Shown here one piece after another: positions 14,121-21,796 of a stretch of 21,797 bases of DNA. Location: positions 1-21,797 of the forward strand of contig UQWH01000032.1 in the NCBI GenBank assembly GCA_900544705.1, given 5' to 3'. Origin of the DNA: an uncultured Eubacteriales bacterium. GTDB lineage: Bacteria; Bacillota; Clostridia; Oscillospirales; Oscillospiraceae. The translations under genes and the position numbers were made by a program. The notes beneath the pieces were generated by a model. The model had not been told where the DNA came from. It saw only the letters and a list, made by a program, of their open reading frames with translations, and made no database searches. The stretch's first letter is position 1, and each line of letters opens with the position of its first letter.

Positions 14121-15461
14121 TTAGCCGTTGACAACGGTGTACTCGTATGCCCAACCGTCGACGAACGCCTTCTCGACTTCGCTCCAGTCACCGGAGCCGG
14201 CGGAGTAAGCAGTCAGAGCGGTAACAACAGTAGCTCTCCAGGCATCAACGTTCGGCGTGTAGTTGAACGCCCAGGAAATCGGGGTCTTACCCTCAGTCAG
14301 CAGAGCGTTGCCGTCGTTGACGAACTTGTTGTCGGAAGCGGGGCAGTTCTTGAAGGGAACAGCGCCGAGCTGCTCGACATAAACCTTGGAAGCGTCGGGA
14401 TCGGTAACCAGCCAGACAAGGAAGTCGATGGAAGCCTTCTGATCTTCTTCGGAAGCCTTCGCATTGACGGCCCAGCGGTTCTCGGTGCCGGAGCACAGAG
14501 CTGCCTTGGCGTCGTCGTCCGCGCCGCAGTAGATGGGGATCATCTGCAGGTCGTCGGGGTTCATCTTGAAGTTGCCGTCAGCTTTGGTCAGGTTGGAGAA
14601 TTCCCAAGTGCCGTTCTGGAAGAAGACAGCCTTGCCGGTGCCGAATTCCGCACGGGACTCGTCGCCGGTCTTGGTAGACAGCTCGGACGGAGCGCAGGTG
14701 GAGTTGTTGATGTACAGATCCCAAACGTTCTTGAAGAGGTTCAGGTACTTGCCGGTGATGGTGGGAACGTTGTCCACGATGCCCTCATAGTGCAGGGGCA
14801 GGGTTGCCAGATGGCCGGAGAATCTCCAGGAAGAGGAGCTTTCCAGACCTGCGGAGGAGAAGGCGTCGAAGCCCAGCTCGGAAGCACGGGCGTGGATGTC
14901 TTCCGCGACCTTCTTCAGAGACGCGAAGTCCTTGATGTCCTCAACCTTGTAGCCGGCCTTTTCCAGCAGAGCCTTGTTGACGATGATGCCGAAGGACTCG
15001 TAGCAGTTGCCGATGGCCTTCAGCTTGCCCTCTGCATTGTAGAGGTTGAAGGCGTCGGTGTTGAGCTCCTTGGCGATGGCGCTGTCGGTCAGATCCAGTG
15101 CGTATTCGTCCCAGTCGTTCAGAGCGGCGGTGTTGCCGATGTTGAAGACGGTGACGTCGCCGATGTTGGCAGTCAGGGTGTTGTTGTAGTCGCCGGAAGC
15201 AGCGGTAACGACCTTAACTTCGACACCGGTCTTCTCGGTGTAGGTCGCAGCCAGCTTGGTCAGGGCTTCGTCGAACTCCGGCTTGAAGTTCAGGTAGTAA
15301 ACGGAACCCTTCGCGGTATCGGTGTTGTTTTCGGACGGGGTGGACTCGGAAGAGGGCTCGCCGGAATTATCGGGCGTAGTGGGCTCTTCGTTGCCCTTGC
15401 AGCCGGCGAACAGGCAAGTGATCATTGCCAGAGCCAGAAGCAGTGCAAACAGTTTTTTCAT
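14121..15461 (-). CDS. Carbohydrate ABC transporter substrate-binding lipoprotein
   Basis: The extracellular sugar receptor of the importer, 446 residues. It begins MKKLFALLLALAMITCLFAGC, a lipoprotein signal with lipobox LFAGC and lipidated Cys21, followed by a Ser/Thr/Glu/Pro-rich linker to about residue 50 and then SVYYLNFKPEFDEALTKLAATYTEKTGVEVKVV, the typical opening of the CUT1 receptor family. Later segments such as GKAVFFQNGTWEFSNL and DFLVWLVTDPDASKVYVEQLGAVPF are also characteristic. A strong AGGAGG ribosome site precedes the ATG. Base composition looks less GC-rich than its neighbours, with a restricted codon choice, as expected for a highly expressed gene. Maltodextrin is inferred from malQ downstream. 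Confidence 0.93.
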   Translation of the reverse strand: MKKLFALLLALAMITCLFAGCKGNEEPTTPDNSGEPSSESTPSENNTDTAKGSVYYLNFKPEFDEALTKLAATYTEKTGVEVKVVTAASGDYNNTLTANIGDVTVFNIGNTAALNDWDEYALDLTDSAIAKELNTDAFNLYNAEGKLKAIGNCYESFGIIVNKALLEKAGYKVEDIKDFASLKKVAEDIHARASELGFDAFSSAGLESSSSWRFSGHLATLPLHYEGIVDNVPTITGKYLNLFKNVWDLYINNSTCAPSELSTKTGDESRAEFGTGKAVFFQNGTWEFSNLTKADGNFKMNPDDLQMIPIYCGADDDAKAALCSGTENRWAVNAKASEEDQKASIDFLVWLVTDPDASKVYVEQLGAVPFKNCPASDNKFVNDGNALLTEGKTPISWAFNYTPNVDAWRATVVTALTAYSAGSGDWSEVEKAFVDGWAYEYTVVNG

Positions 15462-15511
15462 TTTCTTTCCTCCTAAGTAATTTTGCTGGATTCTTTGATT
15501 GTTACAGAAGG

Positions 15512-15529
15512 TTTGGAAACGTTTCCAAA
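15512..15529. promoter_or_regulatory. Palindromic LacI-family operator (also cre-like) of the sugar operon
   Basis: TTTGGAAACGTTTCCAAA is a perfect 18-bp palindrome centred on CG, the form bound by LacI-family dimers. It begins 11 bases downstream of the -10 box of the receptor gene, where a bound repressor would block initiation or clearance. The LacI protein encoded in the same operon is the obvious ligand. The core TGGAAACGTTTCCA is also close to the catabolite-response (CcpA) pattern, so dual control is possible. Confidence 0.85.
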
Positions 15530-15540
15530 TCTGTAATTAC

Positions 15541-15569
15541 AGTATAGCTTCTCTCGACTGTATTTGCAA
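15541..15569 (-). promoter_or_regulatory. Promoter of the maltodextrin-type ABC operon
   Basis: On the minus strand TTGCAA (15564-15569), a 17-base spacer and TATACT (15541-15546, five of six matches) precede the operator. Transcription is predicted to start near 15534, giving a leader of about 73 bases that contains the palindrome and the AGGAGG site. Confidence 0.7.
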
Positions 15570-15586
15570 GCACTTTTCTTTGAAAA

Positions 15587-15613
15587 TTGCAAACTTCGTC
15601 TAAATTGTATAAA
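15587..15613 (+). promoter_or_regulatory. Possible weak promoter of the D,D-carboxypeptidase gene
   Basis: TTGCAA (15587-15592) and TATAAA (15608-15613) lie on the plus strand upstream of the carboxypeptidase gene, but the 15-base spacer is short. No better candidate is seen in 15462-15724, which otherwise holds the divergent sugar-operon promoter and operator. A sporulation or other alternative sigma factor could instead drive this gene. Confidence 0.3.
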
Positions 15614-15724
15614 TTATCTTTCGAAATTTGTGCATCTTTCATAAAGCCACCTTCCGCAAAAACCGGCATACCGAGCCGCGCCGCAGCATACGCTTGTACC
15701 ACAAACAATGGAGGGGCTGATATT

Positions 15725-16876
15725 ATGTGGAAACGATGCTTTGCCGGGCTGCTGGCGCTGGCGCTGCTGCTCGTCTGCCTGCCCGCAGCGTCCGCTGCGG
15801 GGCCGGAGATCGCCGCGCCTTCCGCCATTCTGATCGACGCGGCGACCGGCACGGTGCTCTATGAGAAAAACGCGAACGAACGGCTGCGGCCGGCGTCTGT
15901 GACGAAGGTCATGACCCTGCTTCTGGTGATGGAGGCGCTGGACTCCGGCCGCATCGGCTGGGACGACATGGTCATCACCTCCGACGCCGCGGCGGGCAAG
16001 GGCGGAAGCCAGGTTTATCTGGAGCCGGGCGAACAGATGAGCATGGACGAAATGCTCAAGTCCGTGGTCGTCAGCTCGGCCAATGACTGCGCCACGGCGC
16101 TGGCGGAGCACGTTTCCGGCAGCGAGTCGGCCTTTGTCGAGCGGATGAACCAGCGCGCCGCCGAGCTCGGCCTGACGGACACGCATTTTGTCAACTGCAC
16201 CGGGCTGGACGACGCGGCAGACGCCGCGGAGCACCTGACCACGGCGCACGATCTGGCCGTGATCTCCCGTGAGCTTCTGAAGCACGAGGCGATCAAAAAG
16301 TACACGACGATCTGGATGGACACCGTGCGCGGCGGCCGCTTCGGTCTGGCGAACACCAACAAACTCGTCCGCTTCTACGAGGGTACGACCGGCCTGAAAA
16401 CCGGCTACACCTCTGCTGCGGGGCACTGTCTGGCGGCTTCGGCCAAGCGCGACGGCATCGAGCTGATCGCGGTCGTGCTGCACTGCAAGAGCTCCGCCGA
16501 CCGCTTCGAGTCGGCTAAGGCGCTGCTGAACTACGGCTTTGCAAACTACGCGTTGGTTTCCGCCGAGCCGCCGGAGGCGTTGCCCTCCGTCCGGGTACGG
16601 CTGGGGCGCGTGAACACCATCCAGCCGGTCTTGCAGGAGTCCGCGCCCATTCTGATCGAAAAAGGAATGCAGGCTGGGATCACGAAAACCGTCGCGCTGG
16701 AGGCGGAGATCGAAGCACCGGTGCAGGCCGGACAGGAGCTGGGCAGAATGACGATCGCCACCGACGGGAAGGTGCTGGCCGAGATCCCCATCATCGCACC
16801 GGAAACGGTGGAAAAGCTGACCTGGTGGGAGCTGACCGCGCGTCTGCTGCGCCGCATCTGCATGGGCGAGGCGTGA
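15725..16876 (+). CDS. Secreted D-alanyl-D-alanine carboxypeptidase (S11 family, DacF/PBP5-like)
   Basis: Trims the terminal D-Ala from peptidoglycan stem peptides outside the membrane. The 383 residues have a signal peptide (residues 1-24, likely cut after ASA), the active-site S58-V-T-K61, SAN (118-120) and KTG (225-227), followed by a PBP5-type C-terminal beta domain. The C-terminus LTWWELTARLLRRICMGEA looks like an amphipathic membrane anchor. The ATG at 15725 has GGAGG about 10 bases upstream. The frame extends to 15587, but that extension would hide the signal peptide. It is a single-gene unit between the divergent sugar operon and its own terminator. DacF (spore) versus DacA (vegetative) type cannot be settled here. 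Confidence 0.94.
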   Translation: MWKRCFAGLLALALLLVCLPAASAAGPEIAAPSAILIDAATGTVLYEKNANERLRPASVTKVMTLLLVMEALDSGRIGWDDMVITSDAAAGKGGSQVYLEPGEQMSMDEMLKSVVVSSANDCATALAEHVSGSESAFVERMNQRAAELGLTDTHFVNCTGLDDAADAAEHLTTAHDLAVISRELLKHEAIKKYTTIWMDTVRGGRFGLANTNKLVRFYEGTTGLKTGYTSAAGHCLAASAKRDGIELIAVVLHCKSSADRFESAKALLNYGFANYALVSAEPPEALPSVRVRLGRVNTIQPVLQESAPILIEKGMQAGITKTVALEAEIEAPVQAGQELGRMTIATDGKVLAEIPIIAPETVEKLTWWELTARLLRRICMGEA

Positions 16877-16912
16877 AAACAGGGTGCTGCTAACGCAGCA
16901 CCCTGTTTTTTT
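16877..16912 (+). terminator. Rho-independent terminator of the D,D-carboxypeptidase gene
   Basis: An 11-bp stem (CAGGGTGCTGC, 16880-16890, with GCAGCACCCTG, 16895-16905), extendable by A-T pairs, carries a TAAC loop and is followed by seven T bases (16906-16912). It begins at the stop codon. Confidence 0.95.
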
Positions 16913-16922
16913 CGGGCATCTG

Positions 16923-16951
16923 TTGTCATTTCCGCGCGATTCCGTTATAAT
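16923..16951 (+). promoter_or_regulatory. Near-consensus sigma-A promoter of the ymdB-yhaO-yhaN-tatD operon
   Basis: TTGTCA (16923-16928, five of six), a 17-base spacer and a perfect TATAAT (16946-16951) lie 10 bases after the preceding terminator. The predicted start near 16958 leaves a leader of about 24 bases with a GAGAGGA ribosome site. Confidence 0.85.
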
Positions 16952-16981
16952 AATGGTATTGATTCAGAGAGGACAGGCATC

Positions 16982-17758
16982 ATGCAACTGAAACTGCTCG
17001 CCGTCGGTGATGTGGTCGCCACCGCCGGTCTGGATTATCTGACGGCCACCCTCCCCCGCCTGAAGCGGGAGAAACAGATCGATTTTTGTGTGGTCAACGG
17101 GGAAAACACCGCCGTTCTGGGGCTGCTGCCCCGGCAGGCAGAGGAAATTTTCAACGCCGGCGCGGATGTGATCACCATGGGCAACCACACCTGGGGCAAG
17201 CGCGAGCTGATCCCCTATATGGAAGAAACGAAGGGCATCCTGCGCCCGGCCAATCTCCCGCCGCAGCAGCCCGGCGTCGGCTGGGACGTGTTCGAAACGC
17301 GCTTCGGCAGCATTGCGGTGATCGACCTGATCGGCCGCTGCGGGATGGACTACACGCCGGACAACCCCTTCCTTCTGGTGGAGAAAATCCTGCCAAAACT
17401 GCACACGAAGCTGATCTTCGTCGAGCTGCACGCCGAGGCGACCTCGGAAAAGCTCGCCATGGGTTGGATGCTCGACGGCCGCGTCAGCGCCGTCTGGGGC
17501 ACGCACACCCATGTGCAGACCGCCGACGAGCGCGTGCTGCCCCGCGGCACCGGCTATCTGACCGATCTTGGCATGACCGGTCCGCGCGATTCCGTGCTCG
17601 GCATCCGGCCGGAGCTTTCCATTCAGAAGTTCCGGGGCGACCTGACGCGCCGCTATGAGCCGGCGCCCGGCCCGCGCAAGCTGGAGGGCTGCATTTTTAC
17701 CGTCGACGCCGGCAGCGGCCGCTGCGTCGGTACAGAAAGGGTGAGCCTGCATGATTAG
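16982..17758 (+). CDS. ymdB: YmdB family metallophosphoesterase (cyclic nucleotide phosphodiesterase)
   Basis: A 258-residue cytoplasmic dinuclear-metal phosphodiesterase; the Bacillus YmdB hydrolyses 2',3'-cyclic nucleotides and affects biofilm and motility decisions (established for that homologue). Metal-ligand positions are visible: D10 in AVGDVV, E41-N42 in VVNGENTA, N68-H69 in TMGNHTWGK, H150 in FVELHAEATSEK, and H175/H177 in WGTHTHVQT. TDLGMTGPRDSVLG near residue 194 is a family signature. Length is normal. The usual Bacillus neighbour, RNase Y, is not adjacent. Instead the gene heads an operon with SbcCD-like and TatD proteins, overlapping the next gene by 8 bases. Confidence 0.95.
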   Translation: MQLKLLAVGDVVATAGLDYLTATLPRLKREKQIDFCVVNGENTAVLGLLPRQAEEIFNAGADVITMGNHTWGKRELIPYMEETKGILRPANLPPQQPGVGWDVFETRFGSIAVIDLIGRCGMDYTPDNPFLLVEKILPKLHTKLIFVELHAEATSEKLAMGWMLDGRVSAVWGTHTHVQTADERVLPRGTGYLTDLGMTGPRDSVLGIRPELSIQKFRGDLTRRYEPAPGPRKLEGCIFTVDAGSGRCVGTERVSLHD

Positions 17759-18827
17759 ACTGCTGCACGCCGCGGACTTTCATCTGGATTCCGCATTCTC
17801 CGCGCTACCGCCGGAGCGCGCGGCCGAACGCCGTCAGGAGCAGCGCTTCGCTTTGCAGGCGCTCAGCGCCCTTTGCCGCGAACGCGGCTGCGACGCGGTG
17901 CTGCTCTCCGGCGACCTGTTCGACAGCGCCCGCATCTACCGCGACACGCTCGACGCGCTGCGCCGCTTCTTTGCCGACTGCGGCGCGGAGGTGTTCATCG
18001 CCGCGGGCAACCACGACTATCTCTCCCCCGGCTCGCCCTATCTGACGGAGGCGTGGCCGGAAAACGTCCACATTTTCCCCGCGCAGGAGATCTCCTGCGT
18101 TTCCGTGGAGCGCCTGCATCTGAATGTCTACGGCGCATCCTTCACCGCACCGGAGGCGCCCGCGTTGCTGGAGGGCTTCCGCGTTTCCGACCCGCAGGCC
18201 GTCAACGTGATGGTGCTGCACGGCGACACGCAGCCCGCCTCGCCTTATAACTCCGTCACCTCCGCGCAGATCGCTGCCTCCGGGCTGGACTATCTGGCAC
18301 TGGGGCATATCCACGCCGCCGGTTTCGTCAAGGCCGGGAAAGCGCTCTGCGCATGGCCGGGCTGCCTGATGGGGCGCGGCTTTGACGAATGCGGTCAGAA
18401 GGGCGCGCTGCTGGTGGAGCTGGACGGCACCTCTTGCCGGACGGAATTTCTGCCCGTGCGGACGCGCCGGTATGAAATTTTGCAGGTAGAAGCGGGAGAC
18501 GATCCCCTCGCGGCCGTGCTCGCTGCGCTGCCGCAGGGCGCGCAGGAGGACTGCTATCGCATCCTTTTCACCGGCGAGAGCGAAGGGCTGGATCTGCATG
18601 CGCTTTCGCGCGCGCTCGCGCCGCGGTTTTACAGTCTTTCTCTGCGCGACTGCACGATTCCGAAAACGGAACTCTGGGCGGGCTGCGGGGAGGACACCCT
18701 GCGGGGGCATTTTCTTCTGGAACTCAAGCGCCGCTACGACGGCGCGAACGAACCCACGCGCCGCATCCTCGCGCAGGCAGCCCGGCTGACCCTTGCGCTG
18801 ATGGACGGCAGGGAGGTCACACTATGA
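17751..18827 (+). CDS. yhaO: YhaO-type metallophosphoesterase (SbcD/Mre11-like nuclease)
   Basis: A 358-residue Mre11/SbcD-like phosphoesterase, expected to act as the nuclease partner of the downstream ATPase. Motifs in order: D9 and H11 in HAADFHLDS, GDLFD (54-58), GNHDY (86-90), H157 in VLHGDT, and GHIH (185-188). The C-terminal third is a poorly conserved capping region that would contact the ATPase coiled-coil base. The ATG overlaps the ymdB end by 8 bases, and its own stop overlaps the yhaN start by 4 bases (ATGA), implying tight coupling. The family call is firm. In vivo substrate (DNA ends, hairpins or other) is unknown. Confidence 0.93.
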   Translation: MIRLLHAADFHLDSAFSALPPERAAERRQEQRFALQALSALCRERGCDAVLLSGDLFDSARIYRDTLDALRRFFADCGAEVFIAAGNHDYLSPGSPYLTEAWPENVHIFPAQEISCVSVERLHLNVYGASFTAPEAPALLEGFRVSDPQAVNVMVLHGDTQPASPYNSVTSAQIAASGLDYLALGHIHAAGFVKAGKALCAWPGCLMGRGFDECGQKGALLVELDGTSCRTEFLPVRTRRYEILQVEAGDDPLAAVLAALPQGAQEDCYRILFTGESEGLDLHALSRALAPRFYSLSLRDCTIPKTELWAGCGEDTLRGHFLLELKRRYDGANEPTRRILAQAARLTLALMDGREVTL

Positions 18828-20998
18828 TCATTAAAAAAATGCGCGCTTCCTTCGGCAAACTGCACGGGGAGCTGACGCTGCACGAGGGGATGAATCTCCT
18901 CTGCCTGCCGAATGAGGCCGGTAAATCCACATGGAGCGCGTTCCTTATGGCGATGCTCTATGGCATTGACACCTCCGAGCGCGCCGGAAAGACCAATCAG
19001 GGTCTGCCCGCCAAGGAGCGCTACCGTCCGTGGGACGGCAGTCCCATGCAGGGTGCGGTCGAGCTGGTCTGGCGCGGCCGGGAGATCACGATCGAGCGAA
19101 CGACGGCAGGGCGTATTCCCATGGGCGTATTCCGAGCCTACGAAACCGCCGCCGGCGCGCCCGTGCCGGAGCTGACGGGGGAAAACTGCGGGAAGCTCCT
19201 GTGCGGTGTGGAGCGCTCGGTGTTTGAGCGGACCGCCTTTATCCGTCAGCTCGGCATGACCGTGACGGAGGACGCCCAGCTGGAGCAGCGGCTCAATGCG
19301 CTCGTCACGACCGGCGAGGAGGGCAAATCCTACTCTCAGTTGGAAAAAGAGCTGAAAAATCTGAAAAACAAGTGCTCCTACCGCGGAAGCGGACAGATCC
19401 CGCGCCTGAACGCGCGGATCGCGGAGCTGGAAGAACGCCTTGCGCAGCTTCACGCGGCGCAGGATGAGGCAATGGTGCTCGCCGCGCAGCGCGAAGCCGC
19501 GCAGGAGCAGAAAAACCGCATGGACGCGCTGAAGGCGCGGGTCGACCGCGCGCAGAGCGCCCACCGCCGCGCCGGCTTTGAGGAGCTCAACAACCGGGTG
19601 CAGGCGCAGGAGCTGCTGTGCCGCCGTCTGGAGGAAGGCTGTGCCGGTCTGCCGGACGAAGGCGAACTGCACCGCCTGCAAAAGCAGCTTGACGCCGAAC
19701 AGGATGCCCTGCGCACTGCGCAGATGGAAGCCGCCTTCGGCGCAAGCGAGGTGGAAAAGCCCGCCGCGCCGCAGGGCTTTTCGGGTCTGAGCGCAGAAGC
19801 CGCCCGGCAGCAGGCGGCGCAGGACATCGCGGAATACCGGCAGCTTCGCGAAGCGCAGCCGCCGAAAAAGCTGCTGCCGCTGCTTTTGTGCCTGCTGGCG
19901 GTCGCCGCGGGCGCGGGGCTGTTCTTCGTGCAGCGCTGGGCAGGTCTTGCCCTTGCGGGCGCGGGAATGGCCGCACTGATCGTCGTGCTGATTTTCCTGA
20001 GCCGCCGCAGTGCAAAGGTGCAGGAGCGCCGCCGCAGCGCCGAGCTGATCCCGCTGCGCTATGGCGTGAAAACCTGCGATGAGATTTCCGCGCAGGCGGC
20101 GTCCTACGCGTCTACCATGGAAGAATATGCGGAGAAAAAGGCGGATTCCGACGCGCAGAAGGCGGCCTACGCCGCCGAGATCGACCGCATCCGCGCGCGC
20201 ATCGACGGACTTGTCGCGCAGGTGCGCGCCTTTGCACCGGAGTGCGGCGACGCGGCTTCCTGCCGCGAGGCCGTTTCCACGGCGATCCGCGCGCGGGAGC
20301 GTCTGACCGCCGAATGCCGCACGCGCGACGCCATGCGCCAGCAGAGCCAGTCCATGCGGCTGCTGCTCGGCAGCGAGGAGGCCGGGCAGGAGGACGCGGA
20401 GGCGCTGCGCTACGACCCGCAGGAGGTGGCGCGCCGTCAGGAGCAGGCCGCGCAGGATCTTGCCCAGATCAACGCACGTCTGTCGCACAAACGCGGGCAG
20501 ATCTCCATGCAGGGCGACGCCGTGGCGATGCAGGCCGAGCTGGAGCAGCTTTCCGAGCAGCTTGCCGCCGCGCAGGACACCGACCTTGCACTGGACTATG
20601 CGCTCGCCGCGCTGAAAAACGCGGATGAGGCGCTGCGCTCCCGTTTCTCCCCGCAGATCACCGCCGAGGCGGGTGCGATCCTCTCCGAGCTGACGGATGG
20701 GAAATATCCCAACGTCCTTTTGCAGCCGGATATGCGCCTGTCGGTGCGGGAGGAGGACGGAACGGTCATGCGGCCCGCCGCCGCCATGAGCTGCGGCACG
20801 GCCGACCAGATGTATCTGGCGCTTCGGCTGGCCATGTGCCGCCGTCTGCTGCCGCCGGACGCGCCGCTGATCCTCGACGACGCTCTGGTGAATTTTGATG
20901 ACGCGCGCATGAAGCTGGCCATGCGGCTGCTGCGCCGTGAGGCGGAGTCGCGGCAGATTCTGCTCTTCTCCTGCCACCGCCGGGAAAGCGAGACGTGA
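18824..20998 (+). CDS. yhaN: YhaN-type SMC/Rad50-like AAA ATPase with membrane hairpin
   Basis: A 724-residue split ABC-type ATPase related to SbcC/Rad50. The N-terminal P-loop is PNEAGKST (29-36), followed by WDGSPMQGAVELVWRGREI. Long charged coiled-coil regions run from about 165-345 and 395-630. Between them are two adjacent membrane helices (350-369 and 372-392), so the coiled-coil tip appears to be inserted in the membrane. The C-terminal lobe has the signature SCGTADQMYLALRLA (from 656), Walker B LILDDALVNFD (682-692) and a switch histidine in FSCHRRE. At 724 residues it is clearly shorter than Bacillus YhaN (about 960). It overlaps yhaO by 4 bases and tatD by 4 bases. Named by architecture and neighbour, not by alignment. 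Confidence 0.88.
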   Translation: MIIKKMRASFGKLHGELTLHEGMNLLCLPNEAGKSTWSAFLMAMLYGIDTSERAGKTNQGLPAKERYRPWDGSPMQGAVELVWRGREITIERTTAGRIPMGVFRAYETAAGAPVPELTGENCGKLLCGVERSVFERTAFIRQLGMTVTEDAQLEQRLNALVTTGEEGKSYSQLEKELKNLKNKCSYRGSGQIPRLNARIAELEERLAQLHAAQDEAMVLAAQREAAQEQKNRMDALKARVDRAQSAHRRAGFEELNNRVQAQELLCRRLEEGCAGLPDEGELHRLQKQLDAEQDALRTAQMEAAFGASEVEKPAAPQGFSGLSAEAARQQAAQDIAEYRQLREAQPPKKLLPLLLCLLAVAAGAGLFFVQRWAGLALAGAGMAALIVVLIFLSRRSAKVQERRRSAELIPLRYGVKTCDEISAQAASYASTMEEYAEKKADSDAQKAAYAAEIDRIRARIDGLVAQVRAFAPECGDAASCREAVSTAIRARERLTAECRTRDAMRQQSQSMRLLLGSEEAGQEDAEALRYDPQEVARRQEQAAQDLAQINARLSHKRGQISMQGDAVAMQAELEQLSEQLAAAQDTDLALDYALAALKNADEALRSRFSPQITAEAGAILSELTDGKYPNVLLQPDMRLSVREEDGTVMRPAAAMSCGTADQMYLALRLAMCRRLLPPDAPLILDDALVNFDDARMKLAMRLLRREAESRQILLFSCHRRESET

Positions 20999-21792
20999 GT
21001 ATGTACTTTGATTCCCATGCCCATCTGGATGACCCCCGCTTCGATGCCGACCGCGAGGAGATCTTCGCCGTGCTGGCGCAGCAGGGGCCGGTCATGAACG
21101 TCGGCTGCGACCTGCCCTCCTCCGAGGCAAGCGTCGCGCTGGCGCACAAATATCCCTTTGTCTATGCCGCCGTCGGCAGCCATCCGGACGATGCGGCCAA
21201 TGTGGACGGCCGGCTGCTGGATGCTTACCGCCGCCTGTGCGCGGATGCGCGTGTGCGCGCCATCGGCGAGATCGGTCTGGATTATCACTATGAGGATGTG
21301 CCGCGGGCGCAGCAGATCATCGCCTTTGAGCAGCAGCTTGAGCTGGCCGAGGCACTGGGCCTGCCGGTCATCGTCCACGAGCGCGAGGCGCACGGCGATG
21401 CGATGGACATCCTCCGGCGGCATCCGGACGTGCGCGGCGTGTTCCACTGCTTCTCCGGTTCAAAAGAGATGGCGCTCTGGCTGGTCGAGCGCGGCTGGTA
21501 CATCGGCTTCACCGGCGTGCTGACCTTCAAGAACGCCCGCCGCGCCGTGGAAGCGGCGCAGGCGCTGCCGCTCGACCGCATCCTCATCGAAACGGACTGC
21601 CCCTATATGGCGCCGGAACCGTACCGCGGCCGCCGCAATGACAGCCGCTATGTTCCGCTGGTCGCGGCAAAGCTGGCGCAGCTCCGCGGCCTGACGCAGG
21701 AGGAAGCCGGCCGCATCACGGCAGAAAACGCCATGCGCCTTTTCAGACTGTCAAAAAACCTATCCAACCGAAAGTTTCGGAGGGAAGAATAG
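20995..21792 (+). CDS. tatD: TatD family metal-dependent deoxyribonuclease
   Basis: A 265-residue TIM-barrel metallohydrolase; characterised TatD proteins are 3'-5' exonucleases or AP-endonucleases. Metal ligands are seen as H8/H10 in FDSHAHLDD, E92 in AIGEIGLDYH, H128 in VIVHEREAH, H151 in VFHCFSGS and D201 in IETDCPY. The GTG at 20995 overlaps the yhaN stop (GTGA) and has GGAAAG 6 bases upstream. The ATG at 21001, giving MYFDSHAHL, is the alternative start but lies 12 bases from that site. The C-terminus (SKNLSNRKFRREE) is short and basic. It is the fourth gene of the operon, and a GGAGGG just before its stop suggests that the operon continues. Confidence 0.95.
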   Translation: MSMYFDSHAHLDDPRFDADREEIFAVLAQQGPVMNVGCDLPSSEASVALAHKYPFVYAAVGSHPDDAANVDGRLLDAYRRLCADARVRAIGEIGLDYHYEDVPRAQQIIAFEQQLELAEALGLPVIVHEREAHGDAMDILRRHPDVRGVFHCFSGSKEMALWLVERGWYIGFTGVLTFKNARRAVEAAQALPLDRILIETDCPYMAPEPYRGRRNDSRYVPLVAAKLAQLRGLTQEEAGRITAENAMRLFRLSKNLSNRKFRREE

Positions 21793-21796
21793 TGTG
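21779..21796 (+). promoter_or_regulatory. Ribosome binding site and possible GTG start of a further operon gene
   Basis: GGAGGG (21779-21784), inside the end of tatD, lies 9 bases before a GTG at 21794-21796. It looks like the ribosome site of a next gene that starts at the very edge of the window. The product is not visible. Confidence 0.4.

Noticed and set aside
15587..15724. Upstream extension of the D,D-carboxypeptidase frame
   Set aside because: It would place about 46 residues before a standard signal peptide, and the ATG at 15725 has a good GGAGG site.
18734..20977. 747-residue open frame on the minus strand opposite yhaN
   Set aside because: It is low-complexity, Arg/Leu/Gln-rich and without motifs, and the plus strand has a well-supported ATPase with ribosome site and operon overlaps.
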